This document shows positions 7,370 through 10,276 of a DNA stretch of 10,276 nucleotides, piece after piece (position 1 is the stretch's first letter; each line of letters opens with the position of its first letter). Position numbers and translations under genes: made by a program. A model generated the notes under the pieces. The model had not been told where the DNA came from, did not search any database, and saw only the letters and a list, made by a program, of their open reading frames with translations. The stretch is from Tannerella sp. (GTDB taxonomy: Bacteria > Bacteroidota > Bacteroidia > Bacteroidales > Tannerellaceae): assembly GCA_031282485.1 (NCBI GenBank), contig JAITDQ010000363.1, forward strand, positions 1-10,276, read 5' to 3'.

Positions 7370-7411
7370 TGTTGAAAATAAGGGAGGTGTACATGAAATT
7401 ATTTTTCAACA
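7370..7411. repeat. Hairpin enclosing a Shine-Dalgarno sequence and ATG
   Basis: TGTTGAAAATAA (7370-7381) pairs with TTATTTTTCAACA (7399-7411), with one bulged base. The loop (7382-7398) contains GGGAGG and the ATG of the 15-codon frame at 7393. In a plus-strand RNA the ribosome site would be displayed in the loop of a 12-bp stem. Confidence 0.5.
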
Positions 7412-7440
7412 GCATGTCCATGACTTTATTTGGTTTTTAG
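7393..7440 (+). CDS. Possible 15-residue peptide with strong ribosome site
   Basis: ATG 7393 to TAG 7438-7440 encodes MKLFFNSMSMTLFGF, a hydrophobic peptide. AGGGAGG lies about seven bases before the ATG, the best Shine-Dalgarno match in the window; the confirmed genes here have weak or no such sequence. The frame is intergenic and opposite in direction to its neighbours. I found no TAnnTTTG box upstream on the plus strand. It could be a leader peptide, a small hydrophobic peptide gene, or coincidence. Confidence 0.25.
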   Translation: MKLFFNSMSMTLFGF

Positions 7441-7473
7441 AGATAAAAAATTACAGATACCGTTATATATTGT

Positions 7474-8130
7474 TTACGATACTTTTTCTAACTTCAGTAC
7501 AGTTTCTTTTAACTTCTTCGAAAGGCTTTTACATCCTTCCAGCGCTCCAAAATTAGTATAGGAAATGAAAAAATCATAAAGAGGTATGGGAAACACTTTT
7601 CCTTCCAGTTCCAACTGTGTTTCCTTTATCCCCTGCGCTTTTTTAAGTGTATAATATTCATTAACATATCCTCTGATTATTTCTAAATACAAATATGCTT
7701 CCCACAGAGACTGCAACAACTCTTTATCGTCTATTAACCGCATGGCGCCTGAAATCTTAAACATTTCAAAAGCACTTGTCTGAAAAATAATATTCTTAAC
7801 AGTGCCGAGACCGGTACCGGGACCTCCCATACGTATGCTGTCGGGGTGTAATGATTTTTTATCGTGCGACCGCAGATAGATGGCGTAGTTTTCCCAATCC
7901 TCCAAATAGGCGGCTTCCTTATCAATACGTTTGATGTTGGCTTCCAGCTCCAGTTTTATGGCGTTCAAATAAAGAGTCATGTCTCTTTTTTCACTCCTGC
8001 TGGTAATCCAGTAGCTTGCAGACAGCGTAATAGCAACACCTATCACGACTACGGAAATTTCGCGTAAATATCTTCCGATTTTGTTTGTGGATTTTTTAAA
8101 TTTACTCATACTGTGCTTTGCCATATACAT
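7474..8130 (-). CDS. Single-pass membrane protein, DUF6090-like
   Basis: The 218-residue product has a basic N-terminus, one membrane segment (about residues 24-44, EISVVVIGVAITLSASYW) and a soluble mostly helical domain. The segment L(R)EI..VVIGV.I.L....W followed by a charged helix resembles Bacteroidota DUF6090-type proteins, whose function is unknown; this assignment is tentative. The long domain after the membrane segment has an internal Gly/Pro loop (MGGPGTGLG, about 101-109). ATGs at codons 3 and 8 are possible alternative starts; codon 8 (8109) gives MSKFKKS and a conventional positive N-terminus. The gene is AT-rich (one sampled line is about 37% GC), unlike the GC-rich gene 52 bases upstream on the same strand. 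Probable terminator hairpins lie downstream before gyrA. Confidence 0.75.
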   Translation of the reverse strand: MYMAKHSMSKFKKSTNKIGRYLREISVVVIGVAITLSASYWITSRSEKRDMTLYLNAIKLELEANIKRIDKEAAYLEDWENYAIYLRSHDKKSLHPDSIRMGGPGTGLGTVKNIIFQTSAFEMFKISGAMRLIDDKELLQSLWEAYLYLEIIRGYVNEYYTLKKAQGIKETQLELEGKVFPIPLYDFFISYTNFGALEGCKSLSKKLKETVLKLEKVS

Positions 8131-8182
8131 GTCATTAGGGCATCCCTGCTATTCGTCCGGCATTTTCCGAAGAATACGGGAT

Positions 8183-8863
8183 TCACGCTTCTTCTTCCGT
8201 TTTTTTCTTTCTCACGCTTGTATTAATCACGTTCCGCGCATTTTTATAGCTCGCATAGAAGTCCGGTTCCGAAACCTTGAACAGGTTAATCAGCTTATCC
8301 AGCCGGTCGTACAGCACGGAATCCGTTTCGGCAAACAGTCTGGTCAGGTTCGTTGTATGGCGTTTGTGTTCGCCGATAACGGTGCGCGGTTTGACAAGCA
8401 GCGCCTCAAAATCCGCCATGTGTTCCGACAAATCCGCCAGTTCAGCCGCGCCGATGCCATAGTCCGCCAGCGCCGCACCCGTTTTGGCTGCCTTTGCCGC
8501 AATCTCGCCGGCCGTCACCAGCAGCGTATTATTTTCCATCCGAAACAGTTGAGTCTTGTTCATATCCACCTTTGCGGCCAACTCTTTGTTTCCCGTATCG
8601 AAAGCATACACATACAACGCCCCGCTCACTTTGAGTATCGACAGCACCAGTGTTTCCTCCACGCCCGTTTTTTCCTGCGTGACGCCTTTCGACAACGCAT
8701 CAATCTGTTGCGCCTCCGCTTTCCGGATACTCGCAATCCCCTCGTTCAAAGCCTTCAAACCATTTATAAACGCCGGCGTATTCGCATATACGGAAGCAAA
8801 TTCGTTGCACGTGTTATACACTGTTTGATACATTGTTATTTTCGCATTTTGACGATCATTCAT
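8183..8863 (-). CDS. GC-rich helical hypothetical protein
   Basis: The 226-residue protein has no signal peptide and no membrane segment, and should be nearly all helix with Ala-rich amphipathic stretches. Visible features are MNDRQNAKITMYQTVYNTC at the start, an IRKAEAQQIDALSKGVTQEK segment (about 46-65), and LTRLFAETDSVLYDRLDKLINLF near the C-terminus, ending in a KKKTEEE tail. I recall similar unnamed proteins in Bacteroidota, some with an added C-terminal beta-sandwich domain that is missing here; this is memory and unverified. Sampled lines are 55-68% GC, well above the flanking genes, suggesting a different origin or strong codon bias. The start ATG 8863 follows a TATTTTTG box at 8909-8916. 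An imperfect hairpin (ATCCC..TATTC with GAATA.GGGAT, 8142-8182) lies just after the stop. Function unknown. Confidence 0.75.
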   Translation of the reverse strand: MNDRQNAKITMYQTVYNTCNEFASVYANTPAFINGLKALNEGIASIRKAEAQQIDALSKGVTQEKTGVEETLVLSILKVSGALYVYAFDTGNKELAAKVDMNKTQLFRMENNTLLVTAGEIAAKAAKTGAALADYGIGAAELADLSEHMADFEALLVKPRTVIGEHKRHTTNLTRLFAETDSVLYDRLDKLINLFKVSEPDFYASYKNARNVINTSVRKKKTEEEA

Positions 8864-8908
8864 ACTTCAATTATGTTTTAGATTGTACACTATTTATTTT
8901 TAATGTTG

Positions 8909-8916
8909 CAAAAATA
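8909..8916 (-). promoter_or_regulatory. Bacteroidota-type -7 box of the GC-rich hypothetical gene
   Basis: The minus strand reads TATTTTTG, matching TAnnTTTG, about 45 bases upstream of ATG 8863. The -33 element would fall at about 8936-8942, where the decayed edge of the 21-bp array begins; no clean TTTG is seen at the ideal spacing. Confidence 0.4.
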
Positions 8917-8941
8917 CACAAAAAATCAAATTTCACCCGTT

Positions 8942-9360
8942 TTTTTTCAAAAAAAACACAGCATACATCAAAAAAATAACGGTTTACACACAAAAAGCCG
9001 TTCATGCATCCGCACAAACTGTCGTTTACATTGAAACAATGACAGATTACAGTCAAACAATCGCCCGTTACATAAAAAAACCGGCCGATGCAGCGAAACA
9101 ATCGCCCCTTACAGCCAAACAATTACCCGTTACATTCAAACAATCGCTCGTTACATTCAAACAAACGCCCATTACATTCAAACAATCGCCTGTTACATTC
9201 AAACAATCGCCCATTACAAGCAAACAATCATCCGTTACATTCAAACAATCGTCCTCTACATGCAAACAATCGCCCGCTACATGTAAACAATCATCTGTTA
9301 CCGCCAAGCAATCGCCCGTTACATGCAAACAATTGTCCGTTACAGTCGCTCACCCGAACA
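8942..9360. repeat. 21-bp tandem repeat array
   Basis: The unit core is TTACA-NN-CAAACAATCGCCCG. Clear units begin at 9026, 9047, 9068, 9089, then 9109, 9130, 9151, 9172, 9193, 9214, 9235, 9256, 9277, 9298, 9319 and 9340. The spacing is 21 bases except one 20-base step. Weaker units at 9005, 8984, 8963 and 8942 continue the same phase leftward. Units near 9130-9213 are almost identical, while both edges are degenerate. No spacers separate the units. Because 21 is a multiple of three, open frames arise on both strands, but differences between units are not confined to one codon position. I therefore annotate a DNA repeat and not a protein. Lengthening by unequal exchange or slippage would explain the uniform centre. 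Confidence 0.95.
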
Positions 9361-9388
9361 TCGTAGACTATCCTGCTCGAACAGCCGC

Positions 9389-9526
9389 CGGACATTAGAT
9401 GCACTCATTTGCGACAAGTATGGCGGACAACAACTCGAAAATTGAAACTTTGAAGTAATCAGTGTCTGGGAAAGATCGCCGACGGCAAAAGCCATTCAAA
9501 AAATAACCACATTATATCCTTATTGA
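9389..9526 (+). pseudogene. Possible decayed C-terminal coding fragment
   Basis: One frame reads TLDALICDKYGGQQLEN, a TGA (9443-9445), then NFEVISVWERSPTAKAIQ and a short tail to a TGA at 9524-9526. The composition on both sides of the internal stop looks protein-like and continuous, as if a C-terminus acquired a nonsense change. No start is visible on the left, where the 21-bp array begins. I recognise no family. A chance open stretch is the main alternative. Confidence 0.25.
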
Positions 9527-9560
9527 CGAAAATAACAAAAACCTGTATTTTCCGTCAATA
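9521..9560. promoter_or_regulatory. Inverted-repeat operator candidate upstream of the AAA ATPase
   Basis: TATTGACG at 9521-9528 pairs with CGTCAATA at 9553-9560. The stem continues through AAAAT/ATTTT with one bulged base, giving 13 pairs around a 12-base loop. The element ends six bases before the -7 box at 9566, so it overlaps the -33 region. That position suits a repressor or autoregulatory site. Confidence 0.6.
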
Positions 9561-9565
9561 AGTTG

Positions 9566-9573
9566 TATCTTTG
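9566..9573 (+). promoter_or_regulatory. Bacteroidota-type -7 box of the AAA ATPase gene
   Basis: TATCTTTG matches TAnnTTTG exactly and lies 17 bases before ATG 9591, implying a leader of about ten bases. A clean -33 TTTG is lacking; CCTG at 9542-9545 is at the right distance. Confidence 0.55.
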
Positions 9574-9590
9574 CAGAAATTTTTATTCTT

Positions 9591-10276
9591 ATGATAGCAA
9601 GAGAAATTTATTTGCAAAAGTTGCGCCTGCTCAAAGACCAGAATTTAATAAAGGTGATTACAGGCGTGCGCCGTTGCGGAAAATCTACGCTTTTGGATGC
9701 ATTTCGCAACGAGTTGTTAGAATTGGGCGTTAGTCCTGAAAATATTGTTTTCTTCAACTTTGAAGAGCGCGAAAATATCCAATTCGGAAATTGGACTGCA
9801 CTCTATGACGAAATTTTATCAAAAACAAATCCACATCAGAAAAATTATATTTTTCTCGACGAAGTACAATTAATAACTGATTTTGAAAAACTTGTCGACA
9901 GTTTGTTCGTAAAGAAAAACATTGACCTTTATATCACAGGTTCTAATGCTTATTTACTATCGAGCGAGTTAGCCACCTTGCTGACAGGTCGCTATATCGC
10001 TATCAATTTGCATCCGTTTTCTTTTGCCGAATACACGCTTGCTTTCCCGGAAGAAAAAAATACCGACCGTCTGTTTCGGCAATTCATCAATAATTCAACT
10101 TTCCCCGAAGCCGTCAATCTATCAAAGATAGCCCCCGAACTTGTGAATGATTATCTGCAATCCATTTACGATACCGTTATCGGAAAAGATATTATTCAAA
10201 GACATAAATTACGCAATTTAAACAATTTACAGCGAATAATAGAGTTTTTGTTTAACTCTGTCGGCTCTTTGGTTTC
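9591..10276 (+). CDS. AAA ATPase, AAA_14/DUF4143 type (partial, runs off the window)
   Basis: Translation from ATG 9591 gives 228 residues with no stop before the window ends. It carries Walker A GVRRCGKST (25-33), Walker B YIFLDEVQ (86-93), sensor-like TGSNA (116-120) and LLTGRYIAINLHPFSFAEY (130-148). This is the pattern of the Bacteroidota and archaeal ATPases with an AAA_14 domain followed by DUF4143, usually about 370-400 residues; the DUF4143 part would begin near residue 180 and is cut. The proteins bind and probably hydrolyse ATP; their cellular role is not established, and they are often multicopy and variable between strains. The start follows a -7 box by 17 bases, with an inverted repeat upstream. 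No Shine-Dalgarno sequence. The catalytic motifs are intact, so the visible part looks functional. Confidence 0.9.
   Translation, partial: MIAREIYLQKLRLLKDQNLIKVITGVRRCGKSTLLDAFRNELLELGVSPENIVFFNFEERENIQFGNWTALYDEILSKTNPHQKNYIFLDEVQLITDFEKLVDSLFVKKNIDLYITGSNAYLLSSELATLLTGRYIAINLHPFSFAEYTLAFPEEKNTDRLFRQFINNSTFPEAVNLSKIAPELVNDYLQSIYDTVIGKDIIQRHKLRNLNNLQRIIEFLFNSVGSLV

Noticed and set aside
8871..9122. 83-residue Cys/Phe-rich minus-strand protein
   Set aside because: It starts at TTG inside the repeat array, has low-complexity content, and overlaps the promoter of the 8183-8863 gene.
8942..9360. CRISPR array
   Set aside because: Units are contiguous 21-mers with no unique spacers between them and no cas genes nearby.
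9039..9398. Repeat-protein genes on the plus strand (Lys-Gln-Ser-Pro and Asn-Asn-Arg-Pro frames) and minus strand (Gly-Asp-Cys-Leu frame)
   Set aside because: A stop-free 21-base unit opens several frames at once; no ribosome site is present and differences between units are not concentrated at one codon position.

Overview
The window looks like a piece of a Bacteroidota chromosome, most likely order Bacteroidales. The evidence is a gyrA with Bacteroidales-like sequence followed by a secreted TPR protein gene, a Tat-exported aldo/keto reductase paired with a DUF6599 protein, Bacteroidota-type -7 boxes (TAnnTTTG) in front of several genes, and almost no Shine-Dalgarno sequences. I cannot name the genus. 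Identifications come from reading the sequence without database searches.

Layout. Positions 24-587 (minus): a small membrane-anchored coiled-coil protein of unknown function. Positions 588-1130: a gene-poor stretch with two 39-bp imperfect palindromes side by side, between a 29-codon stub resembling the N-terminus of an AAA ATPase (minus) and a 34-codon orphan reading frame (plus). Positions 1131-3195 (minus): a two-gene operon, an exported aldo/keto reductase with two 4Fe-4S motifs and then a secreted DUF6599-like protein, ended by a hairpin at 1086-1123. Positions 3335-7215 (minus): a second operon, gyrA then a periplasmic TPR protein, ended by a strong hairpin at 3267-3303. Positions 7216-7473: a hairpin-rich intergenic region with a 15-codon reading frame on the plus strand that has an unusually good Shine-Dalgarno sequence. 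Positions 7474-8130 and 8183-8863 (minus): a single-pass membrane protein resembling the DUF6090 group, and a GC-rich helical hypothetical protein.

Positions 8942-9360 hold a 21-bp tandem repeat array of about 16 recognisable units. It is most uniform in the middle and decays at both ends. The left end runs almost into the promoter of the 8183-8863 gene. After it come a probable degraded coding fragment (about 9389-9526) and, at 9591, the start of a plus-strand AAA ATPase of the AAA_14/DUF4143 type, cut by the window end. A 13-bp-stem inverted repeat lies directly upstream of its -7 box and looks like an operator.

The gyrA and reductase operons are ordinary chromosomal housekeeping or respiratory-type genes. 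The two edges (588-964 and 8864-10276) are accessory: ATPase-type genes or remnants, palindromic promoter regions, decayed fragments and a tandem array. No complete new defence or metabolic system can be claimed from the window.
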